Assembly: GCA_040954595.2 (NCBI GenBank)
Contig: CM082577.2
Coordinates: 13,702,001-13,766,000, forward strand
Reading direction: 5' to 3'
DNA: 64,000 bases
From: Balanoglossus misakiensis
Lineage: Eukaryota > Hemichordata
Under the pieces are notes generated by a model that worked only from the letters and a program-made list of their open reading frames with translations, made no database searches and was not told where the DNA came from. The position numbers and the translations under genes are program-made. Position 1 is the first letter of the stretch; each line of letters begins with the position of its first letter. Positions 21,528-31,881 of the stretch are shown here, piece by piece.

Positions 21528-22397
21528 ATGGATCGCGAGATGCTAAACGACATGAACAGTCAAATATCGGAAATACGACAGGTTACACTGAGAACTGGAG
21601 GTCAGGTAGGCCCAGGTTTCTTTTCGGGTACAGAGACTGAGAATGCACACCGATGGTGGAAAAAATATAGAGACTTTGCTGACTTTAAGCAATGGTCAGA
21701 CGAGAAACGGCTTAAAGGAATCGGACTATGTTTGACTGGTGAAGCGGAGCGATGGTTCTACAGACTGTCTGCTGAAAAGAAAAATGACTTGACGACACTG
21801 CAAAATGTCTTCCTCGCTCGTTTTGATAAGTGCGGTCCGATGTGGCTGTATGACGAGAAACTGTTTCGCCTGAAGCAACTGCCGGACCAGACTGTTGAAC
21901 AATATGCGGGATTAATATGCGAAAAGGCAGAAAAAGCGAAAAAGACTGATGAGGAAATACTATCTTTCTTCATGAACGGACTGAGACCAGGCATACTAAA
22001 GTTCGTAGCGGAAATGTCACCTAAGGACTTCGAAACAGCGTACAAGCATGCTCGAACAGCAGAGGTCGTGGCAGGATTACCAGAGACAGACGAGCCAGAA
22101 GCGGGTCTTTTACAACAAATCTCGACACGGATTGACGAGATGAAACAAGAAGATCAAGAAATGAAGACCAAATCAAGCGCGGCAGATCATCGAGGACGAT
22201 CGACAAAAAGAGAGAAGAAATCGCCGAATTACAGAGCAAGAGAACGAACAATAGACAATAAGGTAAAGAGGAACAGATATCATTTTACTGGACACTCTGC
22301 CCAACGTTTTCCTCGACATAGTCAATTTAATTCCCGTGCATGTTTTAATCGTGGGCGTTACGATCATATAGCTAGAAATTGTTCAAAATATGCGTAA
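21528..22397 (+). CDS. Gag protein of the non-autonomous LTR element
   Basis: Start taken at the ATG of MDREMLNDMNSQISEI; the frame is also open through the primer-binding site and into the LTR, so earlier starts exist. The protein has about 289 residues. It shows a Ty3-type capsid region (FFSGTETENAHRWWKKYRDF, LTGEAERWFYRL, FLARFDKCGP, QTVEQYAGLICEKAEKA), an acidic/basic linker and a C-terminal zinc-knuckle region. The knuckle reads CFNRGRYDHIARNC, with Arg in place of the second Cys of CCHC, and the preceding knuckle-like segment has lost its cysteines (YHFTGHSAQRFP). It is packaging-impaired or relaxed. The frame is otherwise intact and ends in TAA. Confidence 0.8.
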   Translation: MDREMLNDMNSQISEIRQVTLRTGGQVGPGFFSGTETENAHRWWKKYRDFADFKQWSDEKRLKGIGLCLTGEAERWFYRLSAEKKNDLTTLQNVFLARFDKCGPMWLYDEKLFRLKQLPDQTVEQYAGLICEKAEKAKKTDEEILSFFMNGLRPGILKFVAEMSPKDFETAYKHARTAEVVAGLPETDEPEAGLLQQISTRIDEMKQEDQEMKTKSSAADHRGRSTKREKKSPNYRARERTIDNKVKRNRYHFTGHSAQRFPRHSQFNSRACFNRGRYDHIARNCSKYA

Positions 22398-23388
22398 CAT
22401 AAAAACAAACGGAAAAGGGAGACACGTGGTTGATTGAAATGAATATTTGAATATGACTGAGAGGTATGAGTGTATGCCGGCCTGTATGAGTGAGTGTACG
22501 ATTGGCGTGTCCCTTGATTCGTTTAATGTTACGTAAGTTGTCAAATGACATTTTATAGTCCGTTGTTTGCTGAGTTTAGTTGTAAGTGCTGTGCAACCTG
22601 GTTCCCGTGTCACTCTGTTTAAATGTGTTAATGTATTTGAGTTGTAAAGAAATTACCAGTGAAGTTTGAAGTTGCAGAGATTTTAACATTGGAGAAAATG
22701 TTGTGAGTTGAATTTGCCGTTCGTTTGATGACCTAAATAGATGGTCCAATTTGTGTAAATATCCCCTTTTAATGGATATGTGTTTGTATAAAGAAACCAA
22801 AGAAAATCCCATTTTCGAATGAAGAAAATGCCATTTTCAAAGTTGTAAAGAGTGGATTTTTGACAAAACGCTAAGATGTTTCAGTTTTAAATTTTTAAAG
22901 GTTATTGAATTTACCCGACATGACGTAACTCCAGAATAAGGAATGTCGGATGATCGTTCGATGTAAAAGAATGCAAGAGTGTTTCTTTTGAGTCAATAAG
23001 ACAACAGATATTCAGATTGTGTTGAATGATGAATACAACGTTTTATGGGTTTATAGAAGGAATTGCGATTTTATTGTTTATATTAGTAGGTGGATAGGTG
23101 TGCGAAGGTTTTATGAGCACATACTATTTTAAGTTTATATGTACTTTTATTCTGTAGTAATTTGTGTATTGTAATTTTATAAATTTTAGACGATCACTTC
23201 ATAGGCATGACTCGATTTTTTTAAATATCTTACTTCAATTTTGTTATATATATTGTACTCTTACATTTCAAAATCATACGGTACATCTTAATATATTCTT
23301 GTGATGGAACTGAACAATTACCCTTGGTGTACTACTCTTTAAGAGATTTGTGTCCAATGCGGATCGCATTGGTTTAAAACGAGGGGAG
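22398..23388 (+). other. Non-coding interior of the LTR element
   Basis: About 990 bp without a supportable frame where pol would normally lie. It ends in the polypurine tract AAAACGAGGGGAG at about 23376-23388. Confidence 0.7.
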
Positions 23389-24172
23389 TGTTACGATCTG
23401 TATAAAAGGTCAAATACGATTTCAAGGGTCAATTAATCCAGAGCTCGGAAATGTCAATGTTTGATAGTATTTGATTTTATGTATTTGAAGTAGATAGGGA
23501 GAGCGGGTGTTTAACTGACTGCTCTGGTTGTCAATCATCACGAACTGACTTTGTTATATAACACTTTATGTAAATTGGTACGTATAGAGTTGACTGATGC
23601 CCAATGAAATTGTAACACATTGTATTTGTGATATTTTACATGGTTAACCACGCCTTGAGAAAAGTAATTATAAGAGAACTTTGTTTCCAAAGTTGAGGAG
23701 AGAGAATAATCTAACGGTAGATGGGAGTACCTCAGGCTACTGAGTTTGTTCCCTTCCTCATGTACTTTACTGGGCGTATTTGATGTACTGGAGTAGTTCT
23801 GGACTTTGCTATATAACGCTTTATGTAAATTGGTACGTATACAGTTGAATTGATGCCCAATGCAATTTTAACCCATTGTTTTTGTGATTTTTTTACATTT
23901 TTAATCACGTCTTGAGAAAAGTAATTATAAGAATTTTGTTTCCAAAGTTGTAAGTAGAATCTAACGAGAGATGGGAGTACTTCAGGCTACTGAGTTTGTT
24001 CCCTTCCTCATGTACTTTACTGGGCGTATTTGATGTACTGGAGTAGTTCTGGACAATAAATGAACGTGAATCAGATACGTGTCTCCGTGGATCACTGTTC
24101 TCGTCAGAGCCCGTTACCTCATCGCTACAAATTTCCCGATGTATGAACAATCAGGAGAAACCAGCGGTAATA
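23389..24172 (+). repeat. 3' LTR (784 bp) with internal tandem duplication
   Basis: Starts TGTTACGATCTGTATAAAAG and ends GCGGTAATA. A segment of about 250 bp running from TTATATAACACTTTATGTAA to GGAGTAGTTCTGGAC (about 23553-23803) is followed at once by a diverged second copy (about 23804-24053). The two LTRs therefore differ in length. Confidence 0.85.
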
Positions 24173-24610
24173 CTGTGAGCGAATTGTTGAAAAGATCAGC
24201 AAGGAAAGGTGCTAAGATGTGCACGCAATTCTTCAACACTCCATGGGTAGAATGTCGAGTTCACAAGATTTCGGTGGTGATTGTTTCACTAACGTAATTA
24301 TATCCCCAGGTGACACTGGGTCAAATTCCGCGAAAGTATGAGTCGGTGTTATGTCAGCCTCACAGCTGTGCGGTTGTGGACCAATCCTGTCACGGAGTTG
24401 CGACACCTTGTTTTCAAAATAATTCATGAAAGCTGATGGAATTTCTTTTGTAGGTACGTTGTTCGGAATGAAGTTGGATAATGCTGTTCTCGTATCAGAC
24501 AGTTCTGCAACAATCGCCAACAATTTCTTGTTATCTGCGTCTTCAATTCTAATCCGGTGATAGTCTGTTTTTAATACGTCACATTTATTACAATCTCTTG
24601 GAATGGGTAC
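24173..24610 (-). pseudogene. CR1-like ORF2 segment upstream of the RT domain
   Basis: Minus-strand frame with KTDYHRIRIEDADNKKLL, FMNYFENKVSQLRDRI and FDPVSPGDIITLVKQSPPKS, the linker that precedes RT in CR1 elements. A one-base loss near 24233 after ILPMEC shifts the frame; the continuation reads LKNCVHILAPFLADLFNNSL up to the LTR insertion. Confidence 0.85.
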
Positions 24611-25554
24611 AGCTCAAGAATAATCTGCACAGACTACATTTACCAAGTTGAAAGTACTGCTTTGTATTTAGGATTTCCGTTGATTTTGAAAACTTGCCTG
24701 ATTAGCCATTGCAGCCATATGAATCACTTCAAACCAAAGTGTTACAAGGGAAATCCGGCGTAGCTGATTTCTACATAATTTGGTAGCTTTGAGGTCACTC
24801 TTTCAGAATGAAACATATTCGCCATGTATAAATCACACAGTTTTATTACAAAATCAAGGGAAAGTTGGCAGAATTTCCAATATGGCGTTTACTGTAATTT
24901 GAATCATTGGGAAAAAAGCGCCAGGACCAACTTCCGCCCACCTTGGTGTGGGTGATACCATCTTCCGATTGTACATGTACAAGGCATTGTGTATCCACTC
25001 AAGTCTGTAGGGAAAAATTGACAAAGCTTAAAGTACAATACTTGGACCATTACTTTTAGTGGTGATATATTGTGTGTATGTGTGTTAACATATCCGTGCC
25101 ATCATTTCTTGTACAATTGTATTCAGCCTTAGCTGTGGAAACACATATATTTGGGGGTGGCGGGGGTGTTTCCCCCCCCCCCCAATATAAAACATGCTCC
25201 CCCCAAAAAACAACAACAACAACAACAACAAAGAAAGGTTATCTGGAAAGTGATTGATTATGTTCTTTTCATGATTACTCCCATCAATAGATGAAGAGGT
25301 TGCAGAAGAAGGGATAATTTCAGCAGGGTTCAAAGACAACTCTCTGTCTGGCAAGGATATCGATGATAGCTGAAGCCAATAATACTACATCAGTTGACAT
25401 GAAAATGGTTATGATCACGTTTATATACTTCGTTTTCATAAATGGATGAATTTCATACTGGATCTTGTGATCATGCGTTTTGGACATGTCACGTCATCTT
25501 TGGCAAATTTTGATTAAAATTGAAAATTAATACATGCATTTGTTTTCATCAAAG
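24611..25554. other. Intergenic sequence
   Basis: No gene is supported. Contains a G-run/C-run pair (about 25150-25185) and a short (CAA)n tract at 25210-25230. Confidence 0.4.
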
Positions 25555-25800
25555 TCTGGGGGTTCTTTTAAGACTGGTCTGAAACATCCCAGGCCAAATA
25601 CTGGCGTAAATATCATTTGTGAATGGTTTAAGTGGTCCTGGGCCAGTGTAATTAGGATTAACACCAATCCGTAACCCATTGTCTGTGGGCCAGAGCCTCA
25701 GCGCCTATACATAAACTTTGAGTGTGTGGACACAATGTCACTCAAAGGATTAAAGCTGTGTTTACCATAGGCAAATAGTGTCTCTGCAATGTTTCAAATT
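25555..25800. repeat. Dispersed repeat, copy 2 (TAAGTGGTCCTG family)
   Basis: Shares TTTAAGTGGTCCTG, GTGTAA-TTAGGATTAACACC, ACCCATTGTCTGTGGG and GCCTCAGCGCCTATACATAA with 15640-16010, in the same order and orientation but without the internal duplication. Confidence 0.7.
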
Positions 25801-25919
25801 TTGCTATTTGGGGGTGTTTTCCTCCACCAATAAAAAAACATGCATTCCTAACTAAATTTTAACCACAACACAAACACAACACTGGGCACACAAGACAACA
25901 CACTACAGACACTTTGTGA

Positions 25920-27257
25920 CATAGAGTAAAATTGGACTAAATACGAAAGAAGAAAAACATGTGAAGTAAGTAAATAATTAAATACTGAAGTGATACAAGC
26001 CACAATTCGGCCTGGTCTGTAAAAAACAATGCGTAGTAAAACTGAGTCAAGATATTATCGTAAGAAAGACAGTTGCCTGCGAATGATCGTCAAATCCTCA
26101 TTCTCCAGTGGTATGAATGGCCAAAGGGGAGAAATGCATGTAGATAAGTCATCCGTAGCCCGGAGACACAGGCGTCGATCTAGAATACAACGCCCGGGGA
26201 CAGTCGACAAATTTCCTGCTGAGCTGAAAGATAGTAGCCCTGGCAACGATCAGGGTCGCTTAGTAACGAATGGATAACGAGTGATCTATCAAATGTTGAC
26301 GGGCGCCAGTGGTTGGATGATATAATTAACAAAGCCTGGTTATGAATATTCATACACCTTCAAAACCACTCCCACACCCCGTTGCGGGAATTTCACTCAT
26401 GACTCCACCTCTATTTCCTTATTTAGAATGCGATGATGTCATTTGGTTTACATTGAGTGACCAATTAGCTTACACACAAGATTTACCACCCGTGTCGTTC
26501 TGCGCACAGAATTCGGTGCGTAAATAGAGACTGTCCCCGGGCGTTCCTTTTCCCCTAGATCAACCCCTGTGTCTCCGGGCTAAGTCATCCGCGACTCCGA
26601 AATTATATACTAAGACCTGGTTTTACTTTCACTTCATTTGCTGCTGAGCAGACAATAGAACACGTCGAATACCCCCACCCCCCCAAACAAAAAGGTCTAT
26701 ATTTTTTCGCCAACTGGATTTTGGAGAGAAAATATCATTATGTCATTGTTATGCACTCCCCGAACACGATAAAAAAAACCTCCACGTTCCTGTCTTCTTA
26801 TGGAAAGCAACACACATTTAGGCTTAATTTGATTATTTTGCAGTTAAATCCGTATTATGCATGCAAACTAGGTACCCAGCGTCCTAAGACTGTCTTACCA
26901 GTTGCTAATCAAGAATGCAGACTATCGAGTTTCCCATCAATAAGCGCCTGCTTATTACTTCATCTGTAACCCTTCGACGGATGAAGTTGATTTTAACGTA
27001 AAAACCAGTTACCCAGTACATGTACTGGATACCCACTAGGCGCTCGCGCATGTCACTAGCCCGGCTGTAAAGTCATACGCCAGTATAGGACAAATGCCGC
27101 CCATTTAGTACTTTTCCCCCACACAAAAACTGACCAGGTTGGATCAATCTGACTCTGATTATCAGCTAATCCCGAGTTGATCAGTATGAAGGTAAACTTG
27201 CAGATTTCGGGCAAAACGGCCATACAAATCACGTCCTAATTTGTGTGGGGAAAAGTT
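25920..27257. repeat. Partial module preceding the tandem array
   Basis: Has the module landmarks in normal order: the GAAGAAAAACATGT..AAGTAAGTAAAT block (25950), the TTTGGAGAGAAAATATCATT block (26713), ATGCATGCAAACTAGGTACC (26858) and CTGACCAGGTTGGATCAATC (27131). It lacks the LTR, the (TCA)n tract and the two-exon gene. It contains the MITE at 26156-26582. Confidence 0.7.
26156..26582. mobile_element. 427-bp MITE, TAGCCCGG ends, 9-bp TSD AGTCATCCG
   Basis: The left end TAGCCCGGAGACACAGG continues through CGATCTAG to CGCCCGGGGACAGTC; the right end carries the inverse of all these blocks (about 52-bp arms). AGTCATCCG flanks both sides (26147-26155 and 26583-26591). Modules B, C and D carry the empty-site equivalent AAGTCACCCGCGACTCC. 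Superfamily not assigned; a 9-bp TSD fits Mutator-like or Merlin transposases. Confidence 0.9.
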
Positions 27258-28065
27258 GTCATGGTGACGGTAGCAGAAGTTCGTAAATACGCGCCATTTC
27301 TATGAACTTACCTATTTTCTTCAGGAACTGACTCGTCCAAGCCTTACTTTATCGACCACAGGGGAATGTGTATGTACATTCAGGTGTGCCGTACGCTCGA
27401 ATGTGTCATATGCTAATATTTTATTGCTTTCGTTTTCGTCTTTTGTAGTGAGGCGGATATGGTTGGAAGGGGTGATACAAATATTGAACAGGGGCGATCT
27501 GAGAGTAAAATTGGGCTAATACAAAAGAAGAAAAACATGTAGAGTAAGTAAATGAATATTGAAGTGATACAAGCCACAATTCGACCGGGTCTGTAATTGC
27601 AAGGCGTAGTAAAACTGAGTCACGATACTGTCGTAAGAAACACAGTTGCCTGCGAATGATGATATGGTCACATCATCATTCAACTGTGGCATGAATGACC
27701 TAGGGGGGGGGGAGTAATGCTGATGTGCCCTCAGATCTGTATGTTTGAGGTCACAAACGCACGTACTGGGGATCACACAGGCGTATATAACACATGTGTG
27801 GTAGACATTGTGGTAGTCTCTCCACAAAGATTCACATTTACGCAGCCGATAACAAGGACACACAGATACATGTAAATATGTTTTTGCTTTTCATAAGAAA
27901 GAGTATTTTCCTTTTGATAACTGCACACCATGGTCCTGGAAATTCTTAATTAAGGCAATTCCAAATTATTTCCAAAAGTGAAATGGCTGTTTGCAGTAAT
28001 TATACGCACTTATACAGTAATCGATTAAATTTCCTTGTTGATATCAAATTGAACAGAGAACAGTC

Positions 28066-28525
28066 AGAGAACAGTGATCCGCGGAGACACGTATCTGATT
28101 CACGTTCATTTATTGTCGAGAATTACTCTAACACATCAAATACGCCCAGTAAAGTACGTGAGGAAGGGAATGAGCTCAGTAGCCTGAGGTACTCCCATCT
28201 CTCGTTAGATTCTACTTACAACTTTGGAAACAAAATTCTTATAATTAGTTTTCACAAGACGTGGTTAAACATGTAAAACATCACAAGTACTATGTGTTAC
28301 AATTTCATTGGGCATCAATTCAACTATATACGTACCAAATTATTTACATAAACCGTTATATAGCAAAGTCAGTTCGATTATGATTGACAACCAGAGCAGT
28401 CAGTTAAACACCAGCTCTCCCTATCTACTTCAAATACATAAAATCAAATACTATCAAACATTGACATTCCTGGAGCTCTTATTTGACCTTCAAAATCATA
28501 TTTGACTTTTAAACAGATCGTAACA
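28066..28525 (-). repeat. Fossil solo LTR, module A
   Basis: The reverse complement of the TGTTACGATCTG LTR family at 20919-24172: it shares the GATCACTG/GGAGACACGTATCTGA block, GGTACTCCCATCTCTCGTTA and CTATCTACTTCAAATACATA. It starts with TGTTACGATCTG on the minus strand. No internal region or second LTR is present. The same insertion occurs at the same point of modules B-E, so it predates the array. Confidence 0.8.
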
Positions 28526-28580
28526 CAATACGTGAAATTTATGCGATGAATCAAGATGCATACACGCGATATATTGAGTC

Positions 28581-28618
28581 AGCTTCATCATCATTGTCGT
28601 CGTCGTCATCATCATGGT

Positions 28619-28651
<33 letters not shown>

Positions 28652-28745
28652 GTCATCATCATCATCACCATCTTCTTCTTCAGAAACGTCGCCGCCATCA
28701 TCATCATCATCATCACCATCATCATCATCATCGTCGTCGTCGTCG
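28581..28745. repeat. (TCA)n/(TCG)n tract, module A
   Basis: Imperfect trinucleotide array. On the minus strand it would read as an Asp-rich run with a G-G-D-V-S-E-E-E-D interruption, but a TAG lies in that frame just upstream (rc of CTATTGGGATTC), so coding is not supported. Confidence 0.9.
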
Positions 28746-29036
28746 TTGTTCTATTGGGATTCATTGTCTTTACATTTAAATGTCTTGTGTGATATCACAT
28801 GTTAGTATGCTTTCTCAATTATTTTGCAAGAGTACCAGTGGAGACATTTCACTAAAATCATACAAGTGCATTTATAAAATTTGTGACTAACGCTTTAAGA
28901 AAAATATTTATGGGGTTAACAACCGCATGAAAAACATGCGTTTTACATTCAAGTAATATGCACGATTACTATTCACGACTTTTCCCTTAAATATAATTAA
29001 TTAGGGAGAATCTTCTTTGCCATCCGGTTTCTTTTC

Positions 29037-30253
29037 CTACGGTCCCTTCCGTGGTGCTTGTTTTGGTGGTTGCTGGTAATAGTGGAAATTATAAATATTT
29101 ACTACAATAAGCACACATAGTAGAGTACAAGTCACTTTGTCATTGCGTGAAACCAAACAAAAGAAACTGAGACCACAGGGATATATTTAGGACCGGATTT
29201 GATAAGGTAGGAGGTCAGCTGGAGGTCAGGCGGAAGGAAGAGTTCACCAAAAGAGGGCGCATCGCGCGAGCAGAATATATTGGTAGGAGAAAGGTTAGAA
29301 TCCCTGAGTGAATCCTTGTGCTGAGACGAAGGATTATAAAAATCGATGATTTCAGCCAAAGCGACCCAGACATCGATTGATGATTGAGATTCTCAGCTAC
29401 TATACTTCAACTTTGTGTGTGTGGCAACAAGGCGACTCAAATGATTAATGCTCTTTGTTTGCCATAGACAAATAGTGTCTCTAAAACGTTTCGAGTTTTA
29501 TACTCTGTGTGAACCTGGTATAAGTTTGCCGATATCTTTCAATATGTATACAATAGAGATTACCAGTTGTTAAGTGGAAGCCAGTTATTTTTCAATCCCT
29601 GATTCTCGCATTAAATCTTGTTGATATTGAACGTTTATGTTGTGCAATTGCAAACCCGTTGTTTTCCATTGAATTGTTTAGCAAGTTAATCCGTTTGCTT
29701 TTAGATAAAGCTGATCGATCAAGAAGGTGTGCCTTTAAAGATGGCCACAGGAGAGAAAAAGAAACGAAGCCTTGGGTATACATCCAGTTTGTTTTATATC
29801 TCAATCAATGTTTGGGGCGCGTGTGATTTTAATACTTCAATATTCTCCTTATCCTAATTTCGTACTCTTGCTATAGGCGGCTGAATAAATGGGTACGGCA
29901 CCCGTTTATCTTTTGACATGTTAATATTTACATGTACAGTACAGCCACAATCAAAGGTTGATATGTTTGTGTATACCCATCAGTTACCCCATTTTGCTTA
30001 CAGAATCCCGAAATATCAACTGAAATTGCCAATCTATGCAAGATTCAAATCTTACCGATTCTAAAACTGGTACACCGTCTTTCGTTGTTAATTGTTTTGG
30101 GGGGCCTACAGAAGTTTTAATAGGTGTCTCCAATATTAGTTGTAGTGCTTGTCGGTTGCCTGCAGCTGCAGCTGCTAATCGTGGTTGTGGGTTTGGGTTA
30201 ACGATAGCCGATACTGCTCCAGAATATTCTTCCTTTCTACCAGTGTTGTCCAT
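29037..30253 (-). CDS. Module A candidate two-exon gene (small hydrophilic protein)
   Basis: Exon 1 is 30253-30056: ATG in ACAGAAAATGG context, 66 codons beginning MDNTGRKEEYSGAVSAIV, with an Ala-rich middle (RLAAAAAGNRQALQ), ending DGVPVLES at a TCG|GTAAGA donor in phase 0. A phase-0 terminal exon at 29072-29037 follows an ATTACCAG acceptor and encodes QPPKQAPRKGP then TAG. An intermediate open stretch on the minus strand (about 29400-29200: VWVALAEIIDFYNPSSQHKD, then SRDAPSFGELFLPPDLQLTS) may be a further exon. No known family, signal peptide or membrane segment. The case rests on in-frame conservation among five units, not on homology. Confidence 0.4.
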
Positions 30254-30605
30254 TTTCTGTTGATCAAATGTCGTAGAGACAGATAAATATGTAAAACAAT
30301 GAATGGAATAGGCAGATTAAATGATAAACCAAGGCTACGCAACTATAGTTTTCACCAAATAAAATGCAACATAACAACTCAATAGCAGGCCTCCCGCTGT
30401 AGAAGTGCGTTGACCTGCGGCTCATGTGATTAGGAGACAAAAAAGTCTCCAACTTGTCCCAGGTTCTTGACTATGCGAGATTATATTTGTCCTAAAGATA
30501 GCCGAGAATTAGGTATGTGCATATTAGGTATGTGCATATTAGGTATGTAGGTATAATTAGGTAAAAAGTTACGATCTTGGAAACAAAGAAATGTAGGTCT
30601 GGTCC

Positions 30606-30622
30606 TATAAAAAATACTGTAT
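30606..30622 (-). promoter_or_regulatory. Candidate TATA-like element, module A gene
   Basis: On the minus strand GTATTTTTTATAGGACC lies about 355 bp upstream of the exon-1 ATG. The equivalent in B (about 42926-42942) and E (about 58573-58590) reads TTTTTTTATAAGACCAGACC. It is missing from module D, where the upstream part is deleted. The promoter role is inferred from conservation and position. Confidence 0.3.
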
Positions 30623-30743
30623 TGGGGTCGTCAAAGTCGTGTCAACCCAATCGACGCAAAAAATAACGGTACCTTGCACTTGCCACAGACGCGCGGCATA
30701 TTGCCTAGTTCGTATATCATTATTATTATTATCTTTTTTTTAG

Positions 30744-31125
30744 CTCTGCTGTCACTTGTGTCAGCCGAGCTGTAGCAGTAGGTTGATAAGTGTCCGTCCG
30801 TCGTCCGTCCGTCCGTCCGTCCGTCCGTCCGGCGTCCGTCAACTTTTGGTATTTCAATCTTCTTCTTTAAAACAACTAGGCATATTTAGATGAAATTTGG
30901 TTGGAATGTGTGTTATAGTGCCCCTACCTGATTTTGTAAATTTGGATTTGATGGGGTCATGAATATGTAAATTAGATCTAAAAATAGAATTTTTGGTCAA
31001 AAATCTTCTTCTCCATAACTACATGTACGATGAAGCTGAAATTTGGTAGGAATGTGTGTTATGGTGCCCCTACCTGATTTTGTTAAACATCATTGCCCAG
31101 GTTACACTGTTAAAGTCAGCAGAGC
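30744..31125. mobile_element. Small element with AGCTCTGCTG inverted ends and (GTCC)n tract, copy 1
   Basis: TAGCTCTGCTG at the left end and CAGCAGAGCTC at the right end are inverted. Near the left end lies a (GTCC)n tract (about 30790-30835). The body contains twice the phrase GGAATGTGTGTTATAGTGCC or nearly so. An indistinguishable copy lies at 47979-48360 in module C as part of a larger duplicated block. Confidence 0.65.
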
Positions 31126-31881
31126 TCTTTTGACCGATAGGTATCTTGTATTGTAACCATGTTTGCATTGTCTAATATAATGTGCCCTCAGTTCTGTATG
31201 TTTGAGGTCACAAACGCACGTACCGGGGATCATTCAGGCGTATATCACACATGTGTTAGACAAAGCAGACATTGTGGTAGTCAATCCACAAAGACCCACT
31301 TTTACGCTGCCGATAACAAGGACACACATATAAATATGTTTTTGCTTTTCATAAGAAAGGGTATTTTATTTGTCATATTCCAACAGGAAAGCGGCGTAAT
31401 GTCATCCTTTAAAGGGACAAAGTCTCTCTCTCGCTGCCCTTTTCCATTAGTTATGTTTGAAGTAAAATCCGCATTATGTATGTAAATTAGGTACCCAATG
31501 TCCTGTCTTACCAGTTGTTAATCAAGAATGCAGACTATCGAGTCTCCCATCAATGAGCGCCTGCTTATTAACCCTTCGACGGATGCAGTTGATTTTAACA
31601 TAAAAACTAGTGACCCAGAACTGCATACCCACAAGGCGCTCGGGCATGTCACTAGCCCGGCTGTAAATTGAGCGTTTGCCCTCATACGCCAGTATAGGAC
31701 AAATGTGGCCCTTTTAGTACTTTCCCCCCACACAGAAACTGACCAGGTTGGATCAATGTGACCCTGATTATCAGCTAATCCCGAGTTGATCAGTATGAAG
31801 GTAAAATTGCGGAGAGTGGCTTATATCGGGCAAAACGGCCGTACACACCGCGTCCTAATCTGAGTGGGGAAAAGTTGTCAT

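Larger units (their letters stand above)
20915..24176 (+). mobile_element. Non-autonomous gag-only LTR retrotransposon with TSD CTGT
   Basis: The element spans 20919-24172. Direct CTGT at 20915-20918 and 24173-24176 are target-site duplications, confirmed by the rejoined host frame. It has two LTRs beginning TGTTACGATCTG and ending GGTAATA, a TGG-initiated primer-binding-site candidate at 21453, one gag frame, about 1 kb of non-coding DNA, and a purine-rich tract (AAAACGAGGGGAG) directly before the 3' LTR. No protease, RT or integrase is present, so mobility would depend on another element's enzymes. Confidence 0.9.
19369..24610 (-). mobile_element. 5'-truncated CR1-like non-LTR retrotransposon, split by an LTR element
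   Basis: Minus-strand order: the segment before the reverse transcriptase (24610-24173), an inserted LTR element (24172-20919), then reverse transcriptase and C-terminus (20918 to about 19503), and a 3' tail of AAT repeats at about 19370-19385. Removing the insertion and one copy of CTGT joins the halves in register: FNNSLTA in one half continues as [11 protein letters not shown] in the other. The endonuclease and ORF1 are absent. Confidence 0.9.
29731..31757. repeat. 2.03-kb segmental duplicate (partner 46966-48992)
   Basis: Aligns without indel at a constant offset of 17,235 bp with 46966-48992. Only scattered substitutions were seen (for example 30057 A/G in the last exon-1 codon). Outside these limits A and C differ strongly. 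Confidence 0.9.
27258..31881. repeat. Tandem module A
   Basis: First complete unit. Order on +: GCGCCATTTCTATGAACTTA block, AACATGTAGAGTAAGTAAAT, CACAAACGCACGTACTGGGG, fossil solo LTR, (TCA)n, candidate gene on the minus strand, CAGATAAATATGT 5'UTR block, then an upstream part ending GGGAAAAGTTGTCAT. Module B begins GTCATGGTGCC, so A and B were contiguous before the 7.6-kb insertion. Confidence 0.85.

Noticed and set aside
27983-28276. Recurring plus-strand frame (SENSDPRRHVSDSRSFI) in all modules, and its minus-strand relative at 20943
   Set aside because: It is the antisense reading of the fossil LTR and appears wherever that LTR does; no reason to call it a gene.
28546-28805. Poly-Ser, poly-His, poly-Ile or poly-Asp proteins encoded by the (TCA)n tracts
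   Set aside because: Every frame of a TCA repeat is open. The Asp-rich minus frame is closed by TAG just upstream in four units, and the flanks do not extend a protein.
30036-30263. Plus-strand frame through exon 1 of unit A (and C) instead of the minus-strand exon
   Set aside because: The corresponding plus-strand reading in unit E has a stop, whereas the minus reading is open and ends at a conserved donor in all five units.
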